Shown here: one piece after another, positions 35,684 to 44,219 of the stretch
How the letters are laid out: every line of letters starts with the position of its first letter
Numbering within the stretch: position 1 is the stretch's first letter
DNA from: an uncultured Microbacterium sp.
GTDB lineage: Bacteria > Actinomycetota > Actinomycetes > Actinomycetales > Microbacteriaceae
Assembly: GCF_937927635.1 (NCBI RefSeq)
Contig: NZ_CALBRW010000004.1
Coordinates: 1-64,000 of the forward strand
Length of the DNA: 64,000 nucleotides
Reading direction: 5' to 3'
Translations under genes and position numbers: made by a program
The notes under the pieces: generated by a model
Told to the model about the DNA's origin: nothing
Database searches by the model: none
Seen by the model: only the letters and a program-made list of their open reading frames with translations

Positions 35684-37627
35684 GTGAACACTGCGCAGGC
35701 CGACCCCCTCATCGGGCGGCTTGTCGACGGCCGCTACCGAGTCCGCGCGCGGATCGCGCGCGGCGGCATGGCGACCGTGTACGTCGCGACCGACATGAGG
35801 CTCGAGCGGCGCATCGCCCTGAAGGTGATGCACGCGCATCTCAGCGACGACTCCGCCTTCCAGAGCAGGTTCATCCAGGAGGCCCGCTCGGCGGCGCGGC
35901 TGGCGGATCCGCACGTCGTGAACGTGTTCGACCAGGGCCAGGACGGCGAGATCGCATACCTGGTCATGGAGTACCTGCCAGGGATCACACTGCGCGAGCT
36001 GATGCGCGAGCAGAAGCGCCTCACCGTGACGCAGACCGTCACCATCATGGACGCCATCCTCTCCGGCCTGGCCGCCGCCCACCGCGCCGGCATCGTGCAT
36101 CGCGACGTCAAGCCCGAGAACGTCCTGCTGGCCGAGGACGGCCGCATCAAGATCGGCGACTTCGGCCTGGCACGCGCCACCACCGCGAACACCGCCAGCG
36201 GCGCCCAGCTGCTGGGCACCATCGCCTACCTCGCCCCCGAGCTGGTCACCCGCGGCACGGCGGATGCCCGCAGCGACATCTACGCGCTGGGCATCATGCT
36301 CTACGAGATGCTGGTCGGCGAGCAGCCGTACAAGGGCGAGCAGCCCATGCAGATCGCCTTCCAGCACGCGACCGAGCAGGTGCCCCGCCCCAGCGTGCGC
36401 AACCCGGGCGTGCCGGATCAGCTCGATGAGCTGGTGCTGTGGGCGACGGACAAGTCGCCCGACGAGCGTCCGCTGAACGCGCAGGCGATGCTGGACCGGC
36501 TGCGGGAGATCGAGCGCGAGCTGGGGGTCTCCCCCGTCCCCACCGCGAACGCCGCAGCATCAGTGCGGCACGACTCCGGCGCGGTGACGAAGATCCTTCC
36601 GAGCGGAACCGCAGTGCTGCCCGAGGTCATCACTCCGGAGCCCTCCGACACCGACAACGGCGCCAGGCTGAGACAGCGCACGGCACGGCGACGAGCCCGC
36701 GGCGCGCTGCTGCTGTCCCTGGTGCTGCTGCTGGCCGTGGCCGCGGGCGGCGCCGGCTGGTGGTTCGGCTCCGGGCCGGGATCGCTCATCGCGGTGCCGA
36801 AGGTCGCGGGGATGACGCTGGCCCAGGCCGAGCAGGCCGTCAAGGCCGAGGGCCTCACCACGACCACCACGCAGCAGTCGTCGATCACCGTCGCCGAGGG
36901 GAGCGTCATCGACTCCCAGCCCGGCGCGGGCGAGCGCGTCGAGAAGGAGAGCTCCATCACGCTGATCGTGTCCTCCGGCCCGGCAGAGCACACGATCGAG
37001 AAGCTCGCAGGCAGAACGGCCGACGAGGTGCGGCAGATCCTGGAGACCAACAGGCTGAAGGTCGCAGGCACCGCCGAGGAGTACTTCGACAAGCTCGGCA
37101 GCGGCCTGGTGCTGAATGTGCGCATCACCCCGCGCGCGGGCGGTGACGCCTATGGCTGCGGTGACGGCTGCCAGGTGTTCGAGGACGATTCCGCAGTCAT
37201 CCAGGTCTCCCTCGGCCCCGTGCCGAATGTGGCCGGGATGAAGCTCGACGACGCGAAGCGGACGCTGCAGGATGCCCGTCTGAAGGTCTCCGACAGCACG
37301 CCCGAGGAGTGGAGCGACACCGTCGACAAGGGCTCCGTGATCTCCCAGTCCGCCGAGCGTCCCGGCGGCGGCAGCTGGCGCCCGGGCGACACCGTCACGC
37401 TCACTGTGTCGAAGGGGCCGCAGCCCATCACCGTCCCGAACGTCGTCGGCATGACGCTCACGCAGGCCAAGGCCAAGCTCGAGGGCCTGGGCCTGAAGGC
37501 CAAGTACCAGGGCTGGGGAGACCTCCCCGGCTTCGGAGACATGGCGACGGTCGTCGAGCAGAAGCCCGCCGATGGCACGCTGCCCAAGGGCGGCACGGTC
37601 ACGCTCACCCTCAAGCTGCAGGGCTGA
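35684..37627 (+). CDS. pknL: Ser/Thr protein kinase with PASTA repeats (PknL/PknB type)
   Basis: A 647-residue membrane receptor kinase. The cytoplasmic kinase domain is complete: G-loop ARGGMATVY, K47, HRDVKPEN with D141, DFG at 159-161. A Pro/Thr-rich juxtamembrane region and one transmembrane helix (about 343-363) lead to four extracellular PASTA repeats, which in this family bind peptidoglycan fragments and lipid II. Repeat 2 carries an unusual insertion with a cysteine pair (GCGDGC). PknL rather than PknB is chosen because idsA2, Rv2175c and class II DAHP synthase flank it as in mycobacteria, although mycobacterial PknL lacks PASTA repeats. Confidence in kinase function is high, in the letter only moderate. 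Confidence 0.92.
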   Translation: MNTAQADPLIGRLVDGRYRVRARIARGGMATVYVATDMRLERRIALKVMHAHLSDDSAFQSRFIQEARSAARLADPHVVNVFDQGQDGEIAYLVMEYLPGITLRELMREQKRLTVTQTVTIMDAILSGLAAAHRAGIVHRDVKPENVLLAEDGRIKIGDFGLARATTANTASGAQLLGTIAYLAPELVTRGTADARSDIYALGIMLYEMLVGEQPYKGEQPMQIAFQHATEQVPRPSVRNPGVPDQLDELVLWATDKSPDERPLNAQAMLDRLREIERELGVSPVPTANAAASVRHDSGAVTKILPSGTAVLPEVITPEPSDTDNGARLRQRTARRRARGALLLSLVLLLAVAAGGAGWWFGSGPGSLIAVPKVAGMTLAQAEQAVKAEGLTTTTTQQSSITVAEGSVIDSQPGAGERVEKESSITLIVSSGPAEHTIEKLAGRTADEVRQILETNRLKVAGTAEEYFDKLGSGLVLNVRITPRAGGDAYGCGDGCQVFEDDSAVIQVSLGPVPNVAGMKLDDAKRTLQDARLKVSDSTPEEWSDTVDKGSVISQSAERPGGGSWRPGDTVTLTVSKGPQPITVPNVVGMTLTQAKAKLEGLGLKAKYQGWGDLPGFGDMATVVEQKPADGTLPKGGTVTLTLKLQG

Positions 37628-37646
37628 GGCGCACCGCCGCGGCGAG

Positions 37647-38984
37647 TCAGCGCTTCTCGAGCTCCTCGGCCACGAGGAACGCCAGCTCCAGGCTCTGCAT
37701 GTGGTTCAGACGCGGATCGCAGAGGCTCTCGTAGCGCGTGGCGAGGGTGGCCTCGTCGATGTGCTCCGAGCCGCCCAGGCACTCCGTGACGTCGTCGCCG
37801 GTGAGTTCCACGTGGATGCCGCCGGGGAACGTCCCCGCGGCGCGGTGCGCCTCGAAGAATCCGCGCACCTCGTCGACCACGTCGTCGAAACGACGCGTCT
37901 TGTAGCCGGTGGAGGTGGTGATGCCGTTGCCGTGCATGGGGTCGGTCACCCACAGCGGAGTGGCGCCGGAATCGCGCACGGCCTCCAGCAGCGGGGGCAG
38001 CGCGTCGCGGATCTTCTCCGACCCCATCCGGGTGATGAAGGTCAGTCGGCCCGGCTCGCGCTCGGGGTCGAGCTTGTCGATCAGCTCCAGCGCCGTCTCG
38101 GGCGACGTCGTCGGCCCGAGCTTGACGCCGATGGGGTTGCGGATGCGGGAGAAGTAGTCCACGTGCGCGTCGTCGAGGCCGCGGGTGCGCTCCCCGATCC
38201 AGATGAAGTGCGCCGAGGTGTTGTACGGATTGCCGGTGCGCGAGTCGATGCGGGTCATCGGCCGCTCGTAGTCCATCAGCAGGCCCTCGTGACCCGTGAA
38301 GAACTCCACGCGCTTGAGCTCGTCGAAGTCCGCGCCCGCGGCCTCCATGAACTTGATGGCGCGGTCGATCTCGGCGGCCATCCGCTCGTAGCGCTGGTTG
38401 GCGGGGTTCTGCGCGAAGCCCCTGTTCCAGGAGTGCACCTCGCGCAGGTCGGCGAACCCGCCCTGCGTGAACGCGCGGATGAGGTTCAGCGTCGAGGAGG
38501 CCATGTGGTAGCCCTGCAGCAGACGGCCGGCATCCGGCTGCCGGGACTTCTCCGTGAAGTCGTAGCCGTTGACGATGTCTCCGCGGTACGCGGGCAGGGT
38601 GACGTCGCCCCGGGTCTCGGTGTCACTGGAGCGCGGCTTGGCGAACTGCCCCGCCATGCGCCCCATCTTCACGACCGGCATGGAGGCGCCGTAGGTGAGC
38701 ACGACGGCCATCTGCAGCACGGTCTTGATGCGATCGCGGATCTGGTCCGCCGTGGCGCCGGCGAAGGTCTCGGCGCAGTCGCCGCCCTGCAGCAGGAAGG
38801 CCTTGCCTGCCGCCGCGCGCCCGAGCTTCTCGCGCAGCGCATCCACCTCGCCGGCGAACACCAGCGGCGGCAGCGAGGCGATCTGCGCGGAGACCTCGGC
38901 GACGCGCTCGGCGTCCGGCCACTGCGGCTGCTGCTTGATGGAGAGGGATCGCCACGCGTCGAGTTCAGGGTGCGAGGGAAGCAT
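37647..38984 (-). CDS. aroG: 3-deoxy-7-phosphoheptulonate synthase, class II
   Basis: A 445-residue class II (plant/actinobacterial type) DAHP synthase: phosphoenolpyruvate plus erythrose 4-phosphate gives DAHP, the first step of aromatic amino-acid synthesis. Motifs include FLLQGGDCAETF with the metal Cys, PVVKMGRMAGQFAKPRSSD, and the C-terminal VTDPMHGNG and GGIHVELTGDDVTECLGG regions. The start is ATG with TAAGCT six bases upstream; the first residues MLPSHPELDAWRSL are the family N-terminus. It converges with the kinase gene. Confidence 0.97.
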   Translation of the reverse strand: MLPSHPELDAWRSLSIKQQPQWPDAERVAEVSAQIASLPPLVFAGEVDALREKLGRAAAGKAFLLQGGDCAETFAGATADQIRDRIKTVLQMAVVLTYGASMPVVKMGRMAGQFAKPRSSDTETRGDVTLPAYRGDIVNGYDFTEKSRQPDAGRLLQGYHMASSTLNLIRAFTQGGFADLREVHSWNRGFAQNPANQRYERMAAEIDRAIKFMEAAGADFDELKRVEFFTGHEGLLMDYERPMTRIDSRTGNPYNTSAHFIWIGERTRGLDDAHVDYFSRIRNPIGVKLGPTTSPETALELIDKLDPEREPGRLTFITRMGSEKIRDALPPLLEAVRDSGATPLWVTDPMHGNGITTSTGYKTRRFDDVVDEVRGFFEAHRAAGTFPGGIHVELTGDDVTECLGGSEHIDEATLATRYESLCDPRLNHMQSLELAFLVAEELEKR

Positions 38985-38990
38985 CCACCC

Positions 38991-38996
38991 AGCTTA
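38991..38996 (-). promoter_or_regulatory. -10 element of aroG (leaderless)
   Basis: TAAGCT on the minus strand ends six bases before the ATG. GGGTGG in between is a poor ribosome site. Confidence 0.5.
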
Positions 38997-39049
38997 GTGT
39001 CCGCGCGACACGCGCGATCGCGCTGTGACCGTGCGCTGATCCCGCTCGT

Positions 39050-39748
39050 TCAGCGGCGCTTCGACGCCTGCTGCGGCAGGCGGTCCTTGACCGTGGAGGC
39101 GTACACGTCGTCGTACTCCTGCGCGCCCAGGCGCTGCAGAGCGACCATGATCTCGTCGGTCACCGCGCGCAGGATGTAGCGGTCGTTCTCCATGCCCTCG
39201 TAGCGGGAGAAGTCCAGCGGCTCGCCGATCAGCACGCCCACGCGCCCGATGCGCGGGATGCTGTGCCCGATGGGCATGACCACGTCGGTGTCGACCATCA
39301 CCACCGGGATGACGGGGACCTTGGCCTCCAGCGCCATCCGGGCCAGTCCCGTGCGTCCGCGGTACAGCCTGCCGTCGGGGCTGCGGGTGCCCTCGGGATA
39401 GATGCCCAGCAGATCGCCGCGTCCGAGGATCTGCAGACCGGTGTTGAGCGAGGCCTCGGAGGCCTTGCCGCCGGAGCGGTCGATGGGGATCTGGCCGGTG
39501 CCCTTCATGAAGACCTTGGTGGCCCATCCCTTCAGCCCGCGCCCGGTGAAGTAGTCGCTCTTCGCCAGGAAGGACATCGGCCGGTCCAGCAGCAGCGGCA
39601 GGAAGATCGAGTCGGCGAAGGAGAGGTGATTGCTCGCCAGGATGGCCGCGCCGGAGGCGGGGACGCGCTCGCGCCCCACGATCCAGGGTCGGAAGACCGC
39701 TTTGACCAGCGGTCCGATCACGACGTACTTCATCAGCCAGTAGAACAT
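39050..39748 (-). CDS. PlsC-type 1-acyl-glycerol-3-phosphate acyltransferase
   Basis: A 232-residue membrane-associated acyltransferase of the PlsC/LPLAT family. The catalytic HX4D is H41 to D46 (SNHLSFAD), and the substrate motifs YPEGTRSPDGRLYRGRTG and VIPVVMVDT follow in order. It probably makes phosphatidic acid from lysophosphatidic acid at the membrane. A -10 (TAGACT, minus, 39762-39757) lies eight bases before the ATG, with AGGACG possibly acting as ribosome site. It lies next to a long-chain acyl-CoA ligase on the other strand. The exact acyl acceptor is not known. Confidence 0.9.
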   Translation of the reverse strand: MFYWLMKYVVIGPLVKAVFRPWIVGRERVPASGAAILASNHLSFADSIFLPLLLDRPMSFLAKSDYFTGRGLKGWATKVFMKGTGQIPIDRSGGKASEASLNTGLQILGRGDLLGIYPEGTRSPDGRLYRGRTGLARMALEAKVPVIPVVMVDTDVVMPIGHSIPRIGRVGVLIGEPLDFSRYEGMENDRYILRAVTDEIMVALQRLGAQEYDDVYASTVKDRLPQQASKRR

Positions 39749-39819
39749 CGTCCTGAAGTCTAGCTCTGCGACCGTCGCGCGACCGAGTGTCAGATTTTCT
39801 GCGACTGGATGTCATGACC

Positions 39820-39825
39820 TAGACT
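39820..39825 (+). promoter_or_regulatory. -10 element of the acyl-CoA ligase gene
   Basis: TAGACT gives a leader of about 33 bases that contains the AAGGAG ribosome site of the gene. The -35 is not clear. Confidence 0.45.
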
Positions 39826-39864
39826 CGGGGTGTCACCCGTCAATCCGGTACCGAAGGAGCTGCC

Positions 39865-41691
39865 GTGACCCAGTTCGAAGTCCCCGCCATCGTCCCCGCC
39901 GACCCCGAGGCCAGCACTTCCGACCTGCTGCGGATCCGCGTGCAGAAGACCCCCGATCTGGCGCTGTTCTCCGTGCCCGACGGCGCCGGCTGGCGCGACA
40001 TCACCGCCAAGGACTTCGAGACGGCGGTGATCGCCCTGGCCAAGGGCTTCGTCGCCTCCGGCATCCAGCCCGGCGAGAAGGTCGGCTTCATCGCGCAGAC
40101 CACCTACGAGTGGTCCCTCGTCGACTTCGCCCTGTTCTACGCGGGCGCGGTGATGGTGCCGATCTACGAGACCAGTTCCCCCGCCCAGATCCGCTGGATC
40201 ATGGAGGACTCCTCCGCCATCGCGCTGATGGTGGAGTCGCCCGAGCACTTCGCCCGCGTGGACGAGGTGCGCGGCGACCTTCCGCTGGTGCGCGAGGTCT
40301 GGCAGATGCACCTCGGCGCCATCGACACGCTCACCGCCAAGGGCGTGGACGTGGAGGATGCCGAGATCGAGCGCCGCCGCAACCTCGCCGTCGGATCCGA
40401 CATCGCGACGCTCATCTACACCTCCGGCTCGACCGGACGCCCGAAGGGCTGCGTGCTCACGCACAGCAACTTCGTCGAGCTGTCGCGCAACTCCGCGAAG
40501 GCGCTCGACGACGTCGTCTCGATGCCAGGCGCGTCCACACTGCTGTTCATCACCACGGCGCACGTGTTCGCCCGGTTCATCTCGGTGCTCGCCATCCACG
40601 CCGGCGTCCGCACCGGACACCAGCCCGACACCAAGAACCTGTTGCCGGCACTGGGCTCGTTCAAGCCCACCTTCCTGCTGGCGGTCCCTCGCGTGTTCGA
40701 GAAGGTGTACAACTCCGCCGAGCAGAAGGCCGAGTCCGGCGGCAAGGGCAAGATCTTCCGCGCTGCGGCGGCTGTCGCCGTCGAGCACTCCACCCTCCTC
40801 GAAGAGGGGAAGAAGGTCCCGTTCAGCCTGAAGCTGAAGTTCAAGCTCTTCGACAAGCTCGTCTACGGCAAGCTGCGCGAGGCCATGGGCGGCAACGTCG
40901 CCTACGCCGTGTCCGGCTCCGCTCCCCTGGGCGCGCGCCTGGGCCACTTCTTCCACAGCCTGGGCGTGGTGATCCTGGAGGGCTACGGCCTCACCGAGAC
41001 CACGGCGCCGGCCACCGTCAACCTCGCCGACAAGTCCAAGATCGGCACCGTCGGGCCCGCTCTCCCCGGCGTGGGCATCCGGCTCGCCGACGACGGCGAG
41101 ATCGAGGTCCGCGGCATCAACGTGTTCAAGGAGTACTGGAACAACCCGGAGGCCACCGCCGCGGCGTTCCACGACGGCTGGTTCCGCACCGGAGACCTGG
41201 GCAGCTTCGACTCCGAGGGCTTCCTGACGATCACGGGACGCAAGAAGGAGATCATCGTCACCGCCGGCGGAAAGAACGTCTCCCCCGCCCAGCTCGAGGA
41301 TCCGATCCGCGCGAACTCGATCATCAGCCAGGTCGTGGTGCTGGGCGATCAGAAGCCGTTCATCTCGGCGCTGATCACGCTGGATCCGGAGATGCTGCCG
41401 GCCTGGCTGTCCAACAACGGACTGCCCGCGGACATGTCGCTCCAGGATGCCAGCACCAACGCCGCCGTCCGCGACGAGGTGCAGCGCGCCATCGACCGGG
41501 CCAACAAGACGGTCTCGCGCGCCGAGTCGATCCGCAAGTTCACCATCCTGCCCGTGGAGTGGACCGAGGCGAGCGGCCACCTCACGCCGAAGATGTCGAT
41601 CAAGCGCAACGAGATCCTGAAGGACTTCGCCGCAGACATCGCCGAGATCTACTCGACGACCACGCACACCACGACGACCCCGATGGGCTGA
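39865..41691 (+). CDS. Long-chain fatty-acid-CoA ligase (FadD15 type)
   Basis: A 608-residue AMP-forming acyl-CoA synthetase that activates fatty acids via an acyl-adenylate. The P-loop is YTSGSTGRPKGCVLTH, followed by the A5 motif GYGLTETTAPATVNL, the GWFRTGDLG motif and the hinge FLTITGRKKEIIVTAGGKNV-type segment. The long family member of FadD15 type matches its size. The GTG start has AAGGAG five bases upstream. It converges with def, their stops forming a small inverted repeat. A role in lipid recycling or degradation is likely; chain specificity cannot be read. Confidence 0.94.
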   Translation: MTQFEVPAIVPADPEASTSDLLRIRVQKTPDLALFSVPDGAGWRDITAKDFETAVIALAKGFVASGIQPGEKVGFIAQTTYEWSLVDFALFYAGAVMVPIYETSSPAQIRWIMEDSSAIALMVESPEHFARVDEVRGDLPLVREVWQMHLGAIDTLTAKGVDVEDAEIERRRNLAVGSDIATLIYTSGSTGRPKGCVLTHSNFVELSRNSAKALDDVVSMPGASTLLFITTAHVFARFISVLAIHAGVRTGHQPDTKNLLPALGSFKPTFLLAVPRVFEKVYNSAEQKAESGGKGKIFRAAAAVAVEHSTLLEEGKKVPFSLKLKFKLFDKLVYGKLREAMGGNVAYAVSGSAPLGARLGHFFHSLGVVILEGYGLTETTAPATVNLADKSKIGTVGPALPGVGIRLADDGEIEVRGINVFKEYWNNPEATAAAFHDGWFRTGDLGSFDSEGFLTITGRKKEIIVTAGGKNVSPAQLEDPIRANSIISQVVVLGDQKPFISALITLDPEMLPAWLSNNGLPADMSLQDASTNAAVRDEVQRAIDRANKTVSRAESIRKFTILPVEWTEASGHLTPKMSIKRNEILKDFAADIAEIYSTTTHTTTTPMG

Positions 41692-41702
41692 GAAGTCCTC
41701 AG
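41688..41702. terminator. Convergent stop-codon inverted repeat (acyl-CoA ligase / def)
   Basis: CTGAG-AAGTC-CTCAG contains both TGA stop codons in its arms and a five-base loop. Confidence 0.35.
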
Positions 41703-42190
41703 AACCAGTCGCTCTCTCGGACCTCGCGCATGGCCTGCTTGCGGGTCTCGCCCCGCAGCCGCCCCAGGTAGACCATGCCGTCCAGGTGATCGGTCTCGTG
41801 CTGCAGGGCCTGGGCCAGCAGCCCCTCGCCCTCCAGCACCACGGGGTTCCCGTCGAGGTCGATGCCCTCCACGCGCGCCCACGGGTGCCGGGGCGTGTCG
41901 TGCCACAGTCCTGGCACCGACAGGCATCCCTCGCCGATCTCCACGGCCTCGCCCCGCACCTCGGTGAGCACGGGGTTGATGACGTAGCCGATGTCGCCGT
42001 CGATGTTGTAGCTGAACGCCCGCAGTGCCACGCCGATCTGGTTGGCGGCGACGCCCGCGCGGCCGGGCACCTCGACGGTCTCGACGAGGTCGGCGATGAG
42101 GGCGCGGATGCCGTCGTCGATGGTCTCGACGGGCGCGCACTTCTGGCGCAGCACAGGGTCGCCGTAGAGGCGGATCTCACGGACCGTCAT
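41699..42190 (-). CDS. def: Peptide deformylase
   Basis: A 163-residue iron or zinc hydrolase that removes the formyl group from nascent proteins. Motif 1 is the GVAANQIGV segment (usual form GxGxAAxQ), motif 2 is EGCLSVPG with metal ligand C89, and motif 3 is the HExxH form QHETDH (H131, E132, H135). Its ATG shares one base with the stop codon of the ATPase gene upstream (TGATG), so it is translated by coupling. Motif 1 starts with GRAGVAAN, a small variation on the consensus. A second def elsewhere in the genome is common in this group. Confidence 0.95.
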   Translation of the reverse strand: MTVREIRLYGDPVLRQKCAPVETIDDGIRALIADLVETVEVPGRAGVAANQIGVALRAFSYNIDGDIGYVINPVLTEVRGEAVEIGEGCLSVPGLWHDTPRHPWARVEGIDLDGNPVVLEGEGLLAQALQHETDHLDGMVYLGRLRGETRKQAMREVRESDWF

Positions 42191-44172
42191 CAGGCGGCCT
42201 TCGCCCGCAGGCCCTCGACCAGCACCGCGGCGATCTCGCGCACGGCCCGCCGGGTCTGCGGCTGCAGGCCGGCGAAGTCGATGGCGCCGCCGCCGGCGAT
42301 CTGCGGGTCGTACGGCAGGCGCAGCACGTGCGCGGCGCGGGTGGAGAAGTGCGATTCGAGCTCGCCCAGGCGCACCAGCGGCGTGCCGGGCGTGGACTGG
42401 TTCAGCACGACGATGGCCTCGCGGGCCAGTTGCGCGTACCCGTTGGTCTCCAGCCAGGTGAGCGTCTCGGACGCCAGCCTCGCCTCGTCGACGGAGAGTC
42501 CGGAGACCACGACGATCCGGTCGGCGAGGTCGAGCGTGGCGCCCATCACGGAGTGCACGATGCCGGTGCCGGAATCCGTGAGCACCAGGGAGTAGTACTG
42601 CGCGGCGACGGTCGCGACGTCGCGGTAGTCCGCATCGCCGAACGCCTCGGACACGTGCGGGTCGGCATCCGACGCCAGCACGTCCAGACGGGTCTGATCC
42701 CGCGCGACGAGTGCGGACAGGTCGTGGAAGCCGCGGATGTCGTGCTGCGCTCGCACCAGGTCGCGAACGGACTTGGTGTGGCCGCCCACGATCCGCTCGG
42801 CAAGCGTGCCGCGGTCGGGGTTGGCGTCGACGGCGATGACACGGTCCTCCCGGGCGTCGGCCAGAGCCATCCCCAGCAGCGCCGTGATGGTGGTCTTGCC
42901 CACTCCGCCCTTGCGGGAGAGCACGGGCACGAATCGCGCGTCGCCCGACATGGGGGCGGCGATGCGGGCGCGCAGCGCCTTGCGCTCGCGCGCCTTGCGC
43001 CCGTCGCCGATGTTGATGCGGCCGCCGGATGCCGCGTACAGCAGGTGGCTCCAGGCGCCTTCGGGCTCCGGCCTGGTCAGGTGCGCGGGATCCAGCAGCC
43101 GGTCTGCGGTGAGCAGATCCGCGCTCTCGCGGCCGGAGTCGCCCAGGTCGTCGATGCGCTTGGAGACGAGGGTCACCTCGGCGGGGTGCTCGTGGTCCGC
43201 GGTGCGGTGCGCGAGCTCGGCGGCGGGGCGGGATGCGGGTGCGCGGTCATCGGCGGCCACGGTGGTCTTCTCCTCTGACGTGGGGGCCCTGCGGGCACGG
43301 GATTCCTCGGATGCGGTGCGCGACGCGGGCGACATGGCCTCGCGCAGCTGCGCCTTCGCCGCTGCGACGGCGGACTCCAGCTCGGACAGTCCGGCAGCAG
43401 CAGCGGGCTGTGTCTCGGAGGCGGGCGGCGCCTCCGAGCCTGCGGCGACCGGGTCGCGAGGCTCCGGTGCAGCGGGTTCCCCCGACGAGACAGGCTCCGA
43501 CGAGACAGGCTCCGACGAGACAGGCGCCGGTGCGACAGGCTCCGGTGCAGCCGACTCCGCGGCCACAGCCGCCTTCTTGGCAGCGTGCTTCTTCTTCGCA
43601 CGGCCGGGCTTCTTCATCGCGCTGTGCGTCAGGGCATCCGGATCGGGTGCAACGGCGGCAGTCCGGTGGGCAGCGGTGTCGCGCTCTGCGGGAGCATCCT
43701 TCTCGTCCGCGGTGGGCACCGCGCCGGTCGCCGGCACGACGACAGCATCCTCGACACCGCCATCCTCGGCATCCGCAGCATCCGCCGCAGGCTCCGCGAC
43801 AGGCGTCTCCTGCTCGTCGACGACCTCGGCGACGGCGACGGCAGGCTCCGCCGCGGTCTCCGCTGCCTCGACGTCCACCGGGACCTCCTCGGCCGGGAGC
43901 TCGATGATGATCTCCGGCTTCTCCTGCCTGATCCGGGCGAGCACCTCGTCGTCGGCGACGGCCGAGGTGTCGATGATGAGATCCGAGACGACCTCGCCGC
44001 CCACGACCTCGTCATCGACCAGATCATCGTCATCGCCGCCGGTGGGCAGCGTCACGCTGACCTGGGCGGTGCCGTCGTGCGGGCCTATCGCGATCGTGTC
44101 CGACGACGCGGTGTCATCGAGCACGCCCAGCGAATCATCCCCGTCGGGATCGACGATGTTCTTCGGCGTCAC
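42190..44172 (-). CDS. MinD/ParA-like ATPase with long disordered N-terminal region
   Basis: A 660-residue protein in two parts. Residues 1 to about 400 are low-complexity, acidic and Ala/Pro/Glu-rich with a basic patch (KKPGRAKKKHAAKKA) and a PVSSE tandem repeat. Residues about 410-660 form a MinD/ParA-type P-loop ATPase with deviant Walker A KGGVGKTT (from K421), VIAVDANPDRGTLAERI and a DRIVVVSG segment. The layout recalls EspI/EccI-like ATPases of type VII secretion, but no ESX gene is nearby. The GTG start has CAGGGAG eight bases upstream; its -10 seems to overlap the pyc stop. Partner and cargo are unknown. Confidence 0.82.
   Translation of the reverse strand: MTPKNIVDPDGDDSLGVLDDTASSDTIAIGPHDGTAQVSVTLPTGGDDDDLVDDEVVGGEVVSDLIIDTSAVADDEVLARIRQEKPEIIIELPAEEVPVDVEAAETAAEPAVAVAEVVDEQETPVAEPAADAADAEDGGVEDAVVVPATGAVPTADEKDAPAERDTAAHRTAAVAPDPDALTHSAMKKPGRAKKKHAAKKAAVAAESAAPEPVAPAPVSSEPVSSEPVSSGEPAAPEPRDPVAAGSEAPPASETQPAAAAGLSELESAVAAAKAQLREAMSPASRTASEESRARRAPTSEEKTTVAADDRAPASRPAAELAHRTADHEHPAEVTLVSKRIDDLGDSGRESADLLTADRLLDPAHLTRPEPEGAWSHLLYAASGGRINIGDGRKARERKALRARIAAPMSGDARFVPVLSRKGGVGKTTITALLGMALADAREDRVIAVDANPDRGTLAERIVGGHTKSVRDLVRAQHDIRGFHDLSALVARDQTRLDVLASDADPHVSEAFGDADYRDVATVAAQYYSLVLTDSGTGIVHSVMGATLDLADRIVVVSGLSVDEARLASETLTWLETNGYAQLAREAIVVLNQSTPGTPLVRLGELESHFSTRAAHVLRLPYDPQIAGGGAIDFAGLQPQTRRAVREIAAVLVEGLRAKAA
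43483..43527 (-). repeat. Three 15-bp coding repeats in the ATPase head
   Basis: CGACGAGACAGGCTC occurs twice in tandem and a third time with one change. It encodes repeated PVSSE pentapeptides in the disordered region. Confidence 0.85.
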
Positions 44173-44213
44173 GGTACCAACTCCCTGCTCCGGCGCAGAA
44201 GTGCGCCCGCCCA

Positions 44214-44219
44214 AGGTTA
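44214..44219 (-). promoter_or_regulatory. -10 of the ATPase-def operon overlapping the pyc stop codon
   Basis: TAACCT on the minus strand begins with the TAA stop of pyc. It would give the ATPase gene a leader of about 35 bases that holds its ribosome site. Confidence 0.35.

Noticed and set aside
43483..43527. Tandem 15-bp repeats (also at 7241-7365) as possible CRISPR or minisatellite loci
   Set aside because: They are in frame, encode pentapeptide repeats in low-complexity protein regions and have no spacers.
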